13,215 nucleotides of DNA, from positions 1 to 13,215 of the forward strand of contig CAIKWV010000349.1 of NCBI GenBank assembly GCA_903831165.1, read 5' to 3'. Source of the stretch: an uncultured cyanobacterium. Lineage in GTDB: Bacteria > Cyanobacteriota > Cyanobacteriia > PCC-6307 > Cyanobiaceae. Positions 1-9,058 of the stretch are shown here, in pieces. The notes under the pieces were generated by a model. The model was not told the DNA's origin. It did not search any database and was given only the letters and a program-made list of their open reading frames with translations. The stretch's first letter is position 1. Every line of letters begins with the position of its first letter. Position numbers and translations under genes: made by a program.

Positions 1-422
1 CCTGGTATCTGATTCGCCACGGAGAGTTATTGGGCTACTCGGAGACCGAGCATCTGATGGTGGCGGCCATGGCCCGCTATCACCGCCGCGGCCTGCCCAA
101 GAAACGACACGAGTCCTGGCAGCTGATCGAAGGGCGCCAGGAGCGGCGCACGGTGGCCAGCCTGTCCCTGCTGCTGCGCCTGGCCGCGGCCCTTGATCGC
201 CGGCCGGAGGGGGTGATCGCCGCGATCCGAGTGGAGCCGGAAGGCCCGCGCAGCAACCCCAGCGGCTTTCAGATCAGCCTGCAGCCCCTGCCCGCCGGCG
301 AGGGCCAGCCAGCGCCGGATCTGAGCCTGGAGTGCTGGAGCCTGCAGGCCTGCACCGATGTGGTCAAGGAGGCCACCGGCCTGCAGATGCGAGTGCCGGC
401 GGCCAATCCTGCGCTGAGGTGA
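1..422 (+). CDS. ppx: Exopolyphosphatase (Ppx/GppA family), C-terminal part
   Basis: This is the 3' end of a gene entering from the left; the readable frame starts at base 3 and ends with TGA at 420-422. The family cleaves terminal phosphates from polyphosphate or the 5' phosphate of pppGpp in the cytoplasm. What is visible is the C-terminal HD-like helical domain: the first residues read WYLIRHGELLGYSETE, followed by a conserved ARYHRRGLPK segment. The ASLSLLLRLAAALDR stretch is also typical of Ppx enzymes, where this region precedes the end of the protein. About 139 codons are present, roughly a quarter of a usual ~540-residue cyanobacterial Ppx, so the catalytic ASKHA-type N-terminal domains lie outside the window. 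The gene is convergent with the downstream oxygenase gene. Ppx rather than GppA is inferred from the HD-type extension. Confidence 0.85.
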   Translation, partial: WYLIRHGELLGYSETEHLMVAAMARYHRRGLPKKRHESWQLIEGRQERRTVASLSLLLRLAAALDRRPEGVIAAIRVEPEGPRSNPSGFQISLQPLPAGEGQPAPDLSLECWSLQACTDVVKEATGLQMRVPAANPALR

Positions 423-439
423 CGGCGCGGCGCGGTCCA

Positions 440-493
440 TGGCGCCATTGCGAGCCGTGGCGCCATTGCGAGCCGTGGCGCCATGGCGAGCCG
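440..493. repeat. 18-bp tandem repeat, three copies
   Basis: Three head-to-tail copies of TGGCGCCATTGCGAGCCG lie at 440-457, 458-475 and 476-493. The first two are identical and the third has a single T-to-G change in its centre. The array sits between the ppx stop codon and the stop of the convergent oxygenase gene, at the edge of the AT-rich island. No function can be assigned; each unit contains the short palindrome GGCGCC (TGGCGCCA with flanks). Confidence 0.9.
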
Positions 494-503
494 TGGGCCG
501 GGC

Positions 504-1661
504 TCAAGCAAGCGATCGACCTTCATGGCGGCCGTGGTCGAGGTAATGGAGGCCGGGATCGTCACTGAAACGCTGAGAGGCTTTGATGTCTGGATTGACA
601 GCCAGATAATCGGGCCCGGAAAAGGCTTCAGGAAGCGGGGTCAAGGGATAGATCTTGGACGACAGATAACAGCTTTCCTTATGCTTGAGAGCTGGCATGT
701 GCAAGACGTCCTTGAAATACACAGGAAAGGCCGCCGGATGGGGACAATAGTGCGTTACCAATGATTTTCGCGTGGCCTGGCTCAAGGCATTCTCTTCACT
801 GATCTTTGAGCCGCCATGGGCCAGAAAAGAAATCCAGATCAGGGCATCTCCCTTGTTGGCCGCAAACTTCTTGCAGCCATATAGAGGCTTGAGGCTTTCC
901 ATGGTCTTAAGGAAGTCGGCATGGGCTGCCTGGTCTGTGTAGTTGAACCAAAGGCTACGTTCCGGATCGCTCTCGACCAGCTCACAGGCCTTATCTCCAC
1001 GGGAGTCAAACCGGAATGCGTTGTAGTTGTGCGAACGCGGGATAAACTCAAGCTCGCCCGTTTCTGGCCGGATATCCTCCAGGGCGATCCACGACGCGGC
1101 GAGCATGGCCGGCTTCGAAACCCTGACATAAGCGGTATCTTGATGGATGGGCTGCTCGGTGCCATAAATAAAGCCCAGTTGCTGAAAAGCCAGGACATCC
1201 GAGGCAAAGATCAAGGAGAGGAAACGAGCCAGCTTGTCTGCAAAACAAGCCTCACGCGCCAGGGCATTATGAGCGAAGAGATCGATCATCTTAAACTTGC
1301 CTTCGCTATCCAACCTCACCTGTTCACTATATTTGACGCCATAAAATGACTGATGATTGTGGAAATATTCCACATAGGGCAGTTCGTCAGCCGTGAGCGT
1401 CTGGACTTCGCTGTAGTAAGCAGCAAGCTTGTCGCACAAATCCGGGCTCACCGCCTGGGGAAGGATGACATAGCCCTGCTCATGAAGGAAGTCCAGCTCG
1501 GATCGAAATTCATCAAAATAGGGATGATCCTTCAAGCGCTCAGCGTAATCCGGGTATTCAACAGGCAGCCTGTCCGCCCTGTTCGAGTGCTGCAACTCGG
1601 GAATGTCGACACTGGAAGGAGATCGCCGCATTGTGTTGAGGTTGAAAGGTTCCGTTGTCAC
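504..1661 (-). CDS. Putative phytanoyl-CoA dioxygenase (PhyH) family protein with C-terminal NPD/HGxxEGR-type module
   Basis: A 385-residue protein of the PhyH branch of Fe(II)/2-oxoglutarate oxygenases, enzymes that hydroxylate small molecules or natural products. The metal-binding facial triad is visible as HQD (H173, D175) and a distal H282 in SFLAHGGS; R298 in QATRKS is a candidate for the 2-oxoglutarate carboxylate. The context before the distal His (NKGDALIWISFLAHG) also fits. After the oxygenase fold, residues ~347-385 carry YLAVNPDI...HYLDHGRHEGR. This resembles a short module I associate with bacterial cell-surface and glycosyltransferase-type proteins, not with ordinary PhyH enzymes. 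The start used is GTG at 1661; ATG at 1631 (residue 11) is an alternative, and neither has a strong ribosome site. The gene is much more AT-rich than its neighbours, which suggests acquisition. The substrate is unknown. Confidence 0.8.
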   Translation of the reverse strand: MTTEPFNLNTMRRSPSSVDIPELQHSNRADRLPVEYPDYAERLKDHPYFDEFRSELDFLHEQGYVILPQAVSPDLCDKLAAYYSEVQTLTADELPYVEYFHNHQSFYGVKYSEQVRLDSEGKFKMIDLFAHNALAREACFADKLARFLSLIFASDVLAFQQLGFIYGTEQPIHQDTAYVRVSKPAMLAASWIALEDIRPETGELEFIPRSHNYNAFRFDSRGDKACELVESDPERSLWFNYTDQAAHADFLKTMESLKPLYGCKKFAANKGDALIWISFLAHGGSKISEENALSQATRKSLVTHYCPHPAAFPVYFKDVLHMPALKHKESCYLSSKIYPLTPLPEAFSGPDYLAVNPDIKASQRFSDDPGLHYLDHGRHEGRSLA

Positions 1662-1700
1662 TTAATCTCAGTATCGCATCACCTCGAGTTCCTTTGCCCC
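505..1700. other. AT-rich island matching the PhyH gene
   Basis: Base composition drops sharply here. Hand counts of 60-base rows give about 45% GC at 661-720 and 37% at 1321-1380, against about 75% at 2281-2340 in sdhB. The dip covers the oxygenase gene and returns to the local norm near the 3' end of sdhB. No integrase, transposase, terminal inverted repeats or tRNA target are visible at its edges; only the 18-bp tandem repeat lies at one side. Confidence 0.7.
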
Positions 1701-1754
1701 AAAGCGGCATTTCGGATGCGGTGATCTGTAGACCGTGCTCCTGGACTGGCCGCC

Positions 1755-2533
1755 TCAGCGCGCTTCCCGCCGCATCCAGCTGATCCAGTCCGCGGAGATC
1801 TGTTTCGGGCAGACCGCCTCGCACTCCAGGTTGCTGCTGCAGCTGCCGAATCCTTCGGCCTCCATCTGCTGCCCCATGGATCGCGCCCGCTTCTGCCGCT
1901 CCGGTTGGCCCTGGGGCAGCTGGCCCAGGTGGGCCAGCTTGGCGGCCACAAACAGGCTGGCCGAGGCATTGCGACAACTGGCCACGCAGGCGCCGCAACC
2001 GATGCAGCTGGCGGTGGCGAAGGCGGAGGCCGCCTGCTCCTGCCCGACCAGCATGGCGTTGCCCTCCGGCGCCTGGCCGGTGTTCACCGAGCAGTAACCA
2101 CCGGCGCTGATCAGGCGATCCAGGGCCGAACGGTCCACCACCAGATCCTGGATCGGCGGGAAAGCCCGACTGCGCCAGGGTTCCAGGCTGAGGGTGGCAC
2201 CGTCCTCGAACTGTCGCAAGTAGAGCTGGCAGACCGTGGTGGCGGCCTGCGGTCCATGGGCCTGGCCGTTGACCAGAAAGCCGCAGCTGCCGCAGATCCC
2301 CTCGCGGCAGTCGTGCTCGAAGTGCACCGGCCGCTCGCCGGCGGCGATCAGCTGCTCATTGAGCTGATCCAGGGCCTCCAGCAGGGAGAGATCGGCGCTG
2401 ACCTGCTCCAGCCGGTAGCTCTGGAAGCCCCCGGGTTCGGCGGGGCTCTCCTGCCGCCAGACCCTCAGGTTGAGCGAGAGGCGAGGGCGGCTGGCACTGC
2501 CAGGGGCGAGGCCGCTGTCGGTGGGACGGGAGG

Positions 2534-2537
<4 letters not shown>
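1755..2537 (-). CDS. sdhB: Succinate dehydrogenase iron-sulfur subunit
   Basis: A 260-residue subunit that passes electrons from the flavoprotein to the membrane quinone site through three iron-sulfur clusters. The N-terminal ferredoxin domain shows C77, C82, C85 and C103 for the [2Fe-2S] cluster ([10 protein letters not shown], then TVC). The C-terminal domain has [11 protein letters not shown], with C178, C181 and C184 plus C243 (CPK) expected to hold [4Fe-4S], and C188, C233 and C239 to hold [3Fe-4S], by analogy with E. coli SdhB. All eleven cysteines are present, so the subunit looks functional. Its ATG overlaps the sdhA stop as ATGA (2534-2537), implying translational coupling in an sdhC-sdhA-sdhB operon. 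It belongs with the di-haem, single-anchor (type B) complexes because only one membrane subunit is encoded next to it. Confidence 0.93.
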
Positions 2538-4450
<1,913 letters not shown>

Positions 4451-4454
<4 letters not shown>

Positions 4455-5071
4455 GGCTGGGCTCCGAGATTCAGGGGTGCCACCAGGACCAGGGACACCA
4501 GGGCAAAGCCGCCGCCCAGCAGCAGGGCCAGCAGGCGGGCCCCGAAGCGGATGCGGCCGGCATTGGCCGGATCGAGCAGGCCCAGGCTGCGATGGGCGGC
4601 CTCGCCGCCGTGGAAGAGATGCAGACCCAGCACCAGGGCTGCTGCCAGATAGAGCGCCAGCGTCAGGGGCTGGCTGAGCACCGCCAGCAGGGCGGAAAGC
4701 TCAGCGCCCTGCGCAGGACGGGGCCAGCGCAACTGGCGCAGGTGAATCACCAGAAACCCCAACAGCAGCAGGCCGCCGAAGGCCTGGCTGCGGGCCGCCA
4801 GGGCGGCCAGGGGATCGTCGCGGCGGCTCCGGAGGGTCGCCGTGTTGCCGGCACGACGATTGAGCAGCCACTTGCGCGCCGCCAGCGTCGCGTGAGCTGC
4901 CGCGACGAGCAGCAGAGCCAGCTCCGCCAGGGGCAGCCAGGGGCTGTGGTGCAGGCCGGCGGCGTAGTCCTCGAAGCGCAGTGGATCCACCGCGGCCAGC
5001 GAGACCCCGGCCAGGTGAAGCAGCAGAAACAGCACCAGCAGCAGTCCCGATGCGGCGGGTAGTCGATCCAT
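4451..5071 (-). CDS. sdhC: Succinate dehydrogenase cytochrome b subunit (type B, di-haem anchor)
   Basis: A 206-residue membrane protein that anchors the complex and carries haem b and the quinone site. About five hydrophobic helices can be seen (near residues 8-27, 46-66, 97-114, 133-154 and 176-198). Histidines occur in or at the ends of the first four: H19 (LLLHLAG), H60 (AAHATLAA), H110 (VIHLRQL) and H151/H154 (LGLHLFHGGEAAH). This is the pattern for two bis-histidine haems, as in Wolinella fumarate reductase FrdC. The start chosen is ATG at 5071 (MDRLPAASG), directly before helix 1. The same open frame continues upstream to 5338 but that part is Pro/Ser/Arg-rich and not membrane-like. 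It is the first gene of the operon; its stop overlaps the sdhA start. Conservation in this family is low, so the call leans on position and His pattern. Confidence 0.82.
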
Positions 5072-5444
5072 CCGATGGGGTGCGTTCGCCGCCGGGGATT
5101 CTGACGCGATCCCACCGGCCGGTGAAATCCCGGGCCGGATCGAGATCGGGCCTGATCGCGACGCTGGCGTCCCGAACCTAACCGGCCGGATCGGAAGCGC
5201 CCGCTGTGCGGGGATGCGTGAGCTGAGCGGGGAGGCGGGCGACTCCGGAACCGGGGTGATCAGGGGGGGCGGACGGCGCCCCAAAGGGGAGAAAGCACAG
5301 TTGGCTGGAGGCCGCCGCACCAGCACTTGAGCGCCCACACAACGTGCCGCCGGTTCCCTGAAGCGCCCAAGCCCGCTTCGCAGGCGTCCTGGAGCCCCCG
5401 ATCAGCGACCCCCAGGCCGACCGAATCGCTCCCCCCGCAGACGT
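5072..5444. other. Intergenic region upstream of sdhC
   Basis: About 370 bases lie between the rodZ-like stop and the sdhC start, both genes on the minus strand. The region should hold the sdh promoter, but I can pick out no convincing -10/-35 pair or operator. The open frame running on from sdhC to 5338 is compositionally unlike SdhC and is treated as non-coding. No clear terminator hairpin followed by T residues is seen after the rodZ-like gene. Confidence 0.5.
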
Positions 5445-6287
5445 CTAGGGCAGGGAGCGCCAGCGCACATCGCTGATCGGCCCGAGCGGGCGGCCGGGGT
5501 TGGGGCCAGAAGCGGCCCAGACCAGATCGGGCCGGCCGGCCAGCACCTGCAACCCCTCGCCGATCGGAAATCGACGTTCGCCGCTGAGGGTGCCTTTGAA
5601 CAGACCGACCCCGGCCTTGTTGCGCACTTCCACCCAGCTGGGAGGCGAGCTGCGCAGGCTGAGGCTGGCCGGTGCGGCGGCGGTGCCCCCCGGAGGGGCC
5701 GCTGGGGTCTTGCTGTCGGCGGGTGTCCTGGCCGCCGGGCTGAGGGCTGAGGCGCTCCTGGCTGTCAGCTGGCTGCGCTGACCCTGCCCGATGTGCTGCA
5801 TCCCCCAGAAAGCGGCGAGGACGAGGACTCCGCAGCCCGCGATCAGCGGCAGGGCGACCGGCGCTGACCTGGATTCGGTCCCTGGGGCGGCCTCCCTGGC
5901 TGCCGCCGAGCCCGGAGCCTGGGGTCTGGCGGGCAGCGGCCTGGGGAGCGCCGGTCCGGCGCCCTTGCGGCCCTGCCCCATCCAGGCGCTCTGGCGCAGG
6001 GCCTGCAGCTGGGGTTCGAGGTCCAGATCCAGGGCCCCGGCCAGTCGCCGGACCTGGGCGATCACGAACACCGGTTCCGGCAGCCTGGCCAGGTCGGCGC
6101 TTTCGAGGGCCTCCAGCTGCTCCTTGCCGATGTGCAGCTTGTCGGCCAGCTCACCGGCCTCCAGACCCCGAGCCTGACGGGCTGCCTGCAGCCGTTGACC
6201 CAGGTCCACCAACTCGGGGGAGACGGGCGCGCTGCCTGCCTGGGCCTCGATGCCCACGGATTCTGGGCTCCCAGACTCGGCACTCAC
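5445..6287 (-). CDS. RodZ-like protein: HTH domain, one membrane helix, DUF4115-type C-terminus
   Basis: A protein of about 280 residues with the RodZ layout. RodZ-type proteins link the MreB cytoskeleton to the membrane and help set cell shape. Residues ~26-90 form a helix-turn-helix domain (VDLGQRLQAARQARGLEAGE, then LADKLHIGKEQLEALES and the LPEPVFVIAQVRRLA block typical of this group). A Pro/Ala-rich linker follows, then one membrane helix near 144-163 (VALPLIAGCGVLVLAAFWG), a low-complexity Ala/Pro stretch, and a C-terminal region ~215-277 (SWVEVRNKAGVGLFKGTLSG) matching the DUF4115 beta domain. The GTG at 6287 (VSAESGSPE) is preferred because it starts shortly before the HTH; ATG at 6350 would add 21 residues and the frame is open to 6431. 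Whether it acts in shape control or as a membrane-bound regulator cannot be told here. Confidence 0.75.
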   Translation of the reverse strand: MSAESGSPESVGIEAQAGSAPVSPELVDLGQRLQAARQARGLEAGELADKLHIGKEQLEALESADLARLPEPVFVIAQVRRLAGALDLDLEPQLQALRQSAWMGQGRKGAGPALPRPLPARPQAPGSAAAREAAPGTESRSAPVALPLIAGCGVLVLAAFWGMQHIGQGQRSQLTARSASALSPAARTPADSKTPAAPPGGTAAAPASLSLRSSPPSWVEVRNKAGVGLFKGTLSGERRFPIGEGLQVLAGRPDLVWAASGPNPGRPLGPISDVRWRSLP

Positions 6288-6479
6288 GGGGCAACCGTGC
6301 GGAAGGTCGTGGCCGCAGTATGACCAGGTTGGCCTGGGCTCGCTACCCATTGGGCTCCGGCGCCATTCGGAGCTTGACAGGCAGGTCCCGCCACGGCGAA
6401 CAACGGCCTGATTCGTGGGAACCGGCCCCATGACGTGGTCGGCAGCAGCACCTGGCAGCGGTAGCTGGCAGCAGCCGGC

Positions 6480-6487
6480 GCGATCGC
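6480..6487. repeat. HIP1 octamer palindrome
   Basis: GCGATCGC, the core of the highly iterated palindrome that is over-represented in many cyanobacterial genomes. It supports the assignment of the window to a cyanobacterium and has no gene-specific role that I can infer. Confidence 0.7.
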
Positions 6488-6512
6488 GATCGGGATCAAA
6501 GCCTGAAGGCGT

Positions 6513-6539
6513 CGGCTCCTGACGCGAAGCCAGGAGCCG
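6513..6539. terminator. Perfect stem-loop, possible terminator or RNA hairpin
   Basis: CGGCTCCTG (6513-6521) and CAGGAGCCG (6531-6539) are exact inverted repeats around a 9-base loop, giving a GC-rich 9-bp stem. No T-run follows on either strand, so it is not a classical intrinsic terminator. It lies about 225 bases upstream of the rodZ-like start and could equally be a small RNA element or repeat. The hairpin is certain; its role is not. Confidence 0.4.
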
Positions 6540-6940
6540 TCACGGCAGGGAACGGGCCCTCAATTGGTCGGCGATGCCTTGATGACGAACCCAAGTGCAG
6601 GCCAGGGGATCCAGAGCGGCGGGCCTGGATCAGGGCGGAAACGCCTGGCCCGCGAAAGCAGCCGGGGCTGATCGATCACCCTGGGCGAATCGGGCCGGAC
6701 CAGGTCCTGATCAGGGAACCAGCTCCCTAGTCCCCACCCGAGCCGCGACTGGATGGAAGCTGAAGCCAGCTCGCGCCTGGGTTCTGGAAACCACTGAGAT
6801 CCCCGCAGCGGAGCTTGGTGCCTGATCCGACAACCGGTTGGTCCTGGATCAGCCGGGACTTTGAGCAGAAGACGGACGACAAAGCAGATCCCTGCTCAGC
6901 GGGCCGTTTCCGGCTGGGACGCGCTGTGGATCTTGCTCAG

Positions 6941-7145
6941 AAGAGGGGTGCACAACCCCGCTTGAACGGGGAAGTCCCGCAGGCGAATCGGGTTACTCCC
7001 GTGGCAAGGCAGGCTCCACACCATGTACTGGAGCGAGACCGATCGGTTCAATACAGCACGATCCGATCCCAACATGGACGGGAACCTCGAAACAATCGCC
7101 TCTACGAAGGATTGGGCCGATGCTGGACCTGATGACTGGACCTGA
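6941..7145 (+). mobile_element. Possible group II intron remnant with start of its reverse transcriptase ORF
   Basis: The stretch is dense in small hairpins (GGGGTGCACAACCCC, CGGGTTACTCCCG) and then runs into ATG at 7074 encoding MDGNLETIASTKDWADAGP, closed by TGA at 7143-7145. The combination of structured RNA followed by an 'ET.A.TKDW' peptide resembles the 5' part of cyanobacterial group II introns, whose maturase proteins begin with a similar segment ahead of a 'W...DW..v...v..LQ.RI' helix. Everything after about codon 17 is missing, replaced by a 13-bp tandem repeat. No reverse transcriptase core, domain V hairpin or intron ends were found. The match is from memory of the family and only moderately sure; a chance peptide in an unannotated RNA region is the alternative. 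Confidence 0.35.
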
Positions 7146-7161
7146 TGACTGGGCATGACGA
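7123..7161. repeat. 13-bp tandem repeat, two exact copies plus one degenerate
   Basis: CTGGACCTGATGA occurs at 7123-7135 and 7136-7148, followed by CTGGGCATGACGA at 7149-7161. It starts at the point where similarity to an intron reverse transcriptase ORF would end, so it may mark a deletion or slippage scar. Confidence 0.85.
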
Positions 7162-7331
7162 TGCAATGCCTTTCCTTGGCTGGATGCCGCTGGAACCTGA
7201 TGGGGTCAAGGTGCCCTGACGCGGGGAGATTGGCCCTAGGAAGTCCCCTCGGCAGTCAGGTGCTGTAGCGAGCGGAGAATGCAGCCGTCAAAACGTCTGC
7301 CAACCAATCAGCTGGAAGAAATGAGATTGAA

Positions 7332-7403
<72 letters not shown>

Positions 7404-7502
7404 GCACGCAGCCCCAGGAGTGAATCCTCAGGCTTGAAAGCGAGCATAGATCACGGCAGGGAGGCCATCGCTCCCAGGCCCCAGGGGCGCCGATCGTTCA
7501 GC

Positions 7503-9029
7503 ATGAGACCCCCCCTGCCGCCGCCGGTGCCCGAGTTCCCCGCCATCCCTCCCAGCTGCAGCTCAGCGTCCCAGGAGTCCTCGCCCGACAGCGACGGGCC
7601 GGCCGACGGCATGGCGGAAACCGACGTGCTGATCATCGGCGGCGGCGTCTGCGGCACCGCCCTGTTGTTCGAGCTGGCCCGCTACACGGACCTGGGCCAT
7701 CTCACCCTGGTGGAGCGCTACGACCAGCTGGCCCAGGTCAACTCCCGGGCCACCAACAACAGTCAGACCATCCATTGCGGTGACATCGAGACCAACTACA
7801 GCCTCGACAAGGCGCGCTCGGTGAAGCGCACCGCCGAGATGATCGGTCGCTACGCCGAGCTGCTGGACCCCGAGCAGGCCGATCACTGCGTGTTCCGCAC
7901 CCCCAAGCTGGTGCTGGCGGTGGGGGAGCGGGAATGTGCCTTCCTGCGCCAGCGCTTCGCTGCCTTCTCACCCCATTTCCCGGCGATGGAGCTGCTGGAG
8001 AAGGAGCAAATCGCCGAATGGGAGCCGGCCGTGGCCCTGGTGAATGGGATCCTGCGCTCCGAGGAGATCGTGGCGATCGGCATCCGCAACTCGCCGACGG
8101 CGGTGGATTACGAGGCCCTGGCCGAGTCGTTCGTGCAGCAGGCCCACCTGGCCATGGACGGCGGCGGGCGCCGACTGGATCTGCGGCTGGGCACCACCGT
8201 TGAGCGGCTGGAGCCGCAGGCCGAGACGATCCGGGTGGAGCTACGAGGTCCCGATGGCCCCTGCACCCTGCGGGCGCGCCATGTGGTGGTCAACGCTGGC
8301 GCCCACAGCCTGCTGATGGCCCAGAAGCTGGGCTTCGGGCTGCAGTATTCGTGCCTGCCGGTGGCGGGCAGCTTCTACGTCACTCCCGATCTGCTGCGCG
8401 GCATGGTCTTCACCGTGCAGAACGACAAGCTGCCGTTTGCGGCCATCCACGGTGATCCGGACGTGCGCGCCCCCGGCAAGACCCGCTTCGGCCCCACGGC
8501 CCTGCTGCTGCCGATGCTGGAGCGCTACCGGCCGGCCTCGTTCTGGCAGTTCCTGCGGGTGCTGCGGCTCGACTGGTCCGTGCTGGCCGTGTTCTGGCAG
8601 CTGTTCGGGGTGGGTGACATCCGCCGCTATATCCTCCGCAATCTGCTGTTCGAGCTGCCCTGGCTGGGGCGTCGCCTGTTCCTGGCCGATGCGCGCAAGA
8701 TCGTGCCGGGCATGCAGCTGGAGGATCTGCGCTTTGCCAAGGGCTACGGCGGCGTGCGGCCCCAGCTGATCGACAAGCCCAACCGGCGGCTGATGCTCGG
8801 CGAGGTGAGCATCCCGGCGATCCCCAGGCTGATCTTCAACGTCACCCCTTCTCCCGGCGGCACCTGCTGCCTGGGAAACGGTGAACGGGATCTGGAGCTG
8901 ATTGCCGCCCAGCTGGGCTGCCGGGTGGATCGCCAGCGCCTGAACCGGGAGCTCCATGGTGTGCAGGAGCCGGAGAGCCGCTCGCCGGCCGCGGCTGACC
9001 CCCTCGGCCCCGAGAACCAGGCTGCCTAA
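7503..9029 (+). CDS. mqo: Malate:quinone oxidoreductase (FAD-dependent, HP0086-type)
   Basis: This membrane-associated flavoenzyme oxidises malate to oxaloacetate and reduces quinone, bypassing NAD-dependent malate dehydrogenase. An N-terminal Rossmann FAD site reads DVLIIGGGVCG (residues ~41-51 from this start), then TLVERYDQLAQVNS and ATNNSQTIHCGDIETNYSLD. Further blocks match my recollection of Helicobacter pylori HP0086: LPVAGSFYVTPDLLRG, VFTVQNDKLPFAAIHGDPD, KTRFGPTALLLP, YGGVRPQLID and FNVTPSPGGTCCLGN. The start is uncertain. ATG at 7503 gives 508 residues with a Pro/Ser-rich leader of 36; ATG at 7611 (MAETDVLIIGG) gives 472 and matches family length better. The leader has GC-rich third codon positions, which is why the longer form is listed. 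A 29-base gap to the next gene suggests co-transcription. Confidence 0.85.
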   Translation: MRPPLPPPVPEFPAIPPSCSSASQESSPDSDGPADGMAETDVLIIGGGVCGTALLFELARYTDLGHLTLVERYDQLAQVNSRATNNSQTIHCGDIETNYSLDKARSVKRTAEMIGRYAELLDPEQADHCVFRTPKLVLAVGERECAFLRQRFAAFSPHFPAMELLEKEQIAEWEPAVALVNGILRSEEIVAIGIRNSPTAVDYEALAESFVQQAHLAMDGGGRRLDLRLGTTVERLEPQAETIRVELRGPDGPCTLRARHVVVNAGAHSLLMAQKLGFGLQYSCLPVAGSFYVTPDLLRGMVFTVQNDKLPFAAIHGDPDVRAPGKTRFGPTALLLPMLERYRPASFWQFLRVLRLDWSVLAVFWQLFGVGDIRRYILRNLLFELPWLGRRLFLADARKIVPGMQLEDLRFAKGYGGVRPQLIDKPNRRLMLGEVSIPAIPRLIFNVTPSPGGTCCLGNGERDLELIAAQLGCRVDRQRLNRELHGVQEPESRSPAAADPLGPENQAA

Positions 9030-9058
9030 CGTTGGTGGGTGGTGAGCGGATCCTGACG

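Larger units (their letters stand above)
6288..6940. other. Long intergenic stretch with short palindromes, no supported gene
   Basis: Short open frames here (for example 6595-6825 and 6815-7132 plus) have no recognisable motif and mixed codon use, so they are left out. The stretch contains a HIP1 octamer, a perfect 9-bp-stem hairpin, and small palindromes such as GGACCAGGTCC and CCTGATCAGG around 6700-6715. It should also contain the promoter of the leftward rodZ-like gene, which I could not pinpoint. Confidence 0.5.

Noticed and set aside
440..493. CRISPR array
   Set aside because: The 18-bp units are directly adjacent with no spacers, and no cas genes are present.
5072..5338. N-terminal extension of SdhC
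   Set aside because: The added residues are Pro/Ser/Arg-rich and unlike the family, whose proteins begin just before the first membrane helix; the ATG at 5071 fits better.
6595..7132. Small plus-strand ORFs of 76 and 105 residues in the spacer
   Set aside because: They overlap the hairpin-rich region, have no motif and mixed codon use, and are better explained as chance frames.
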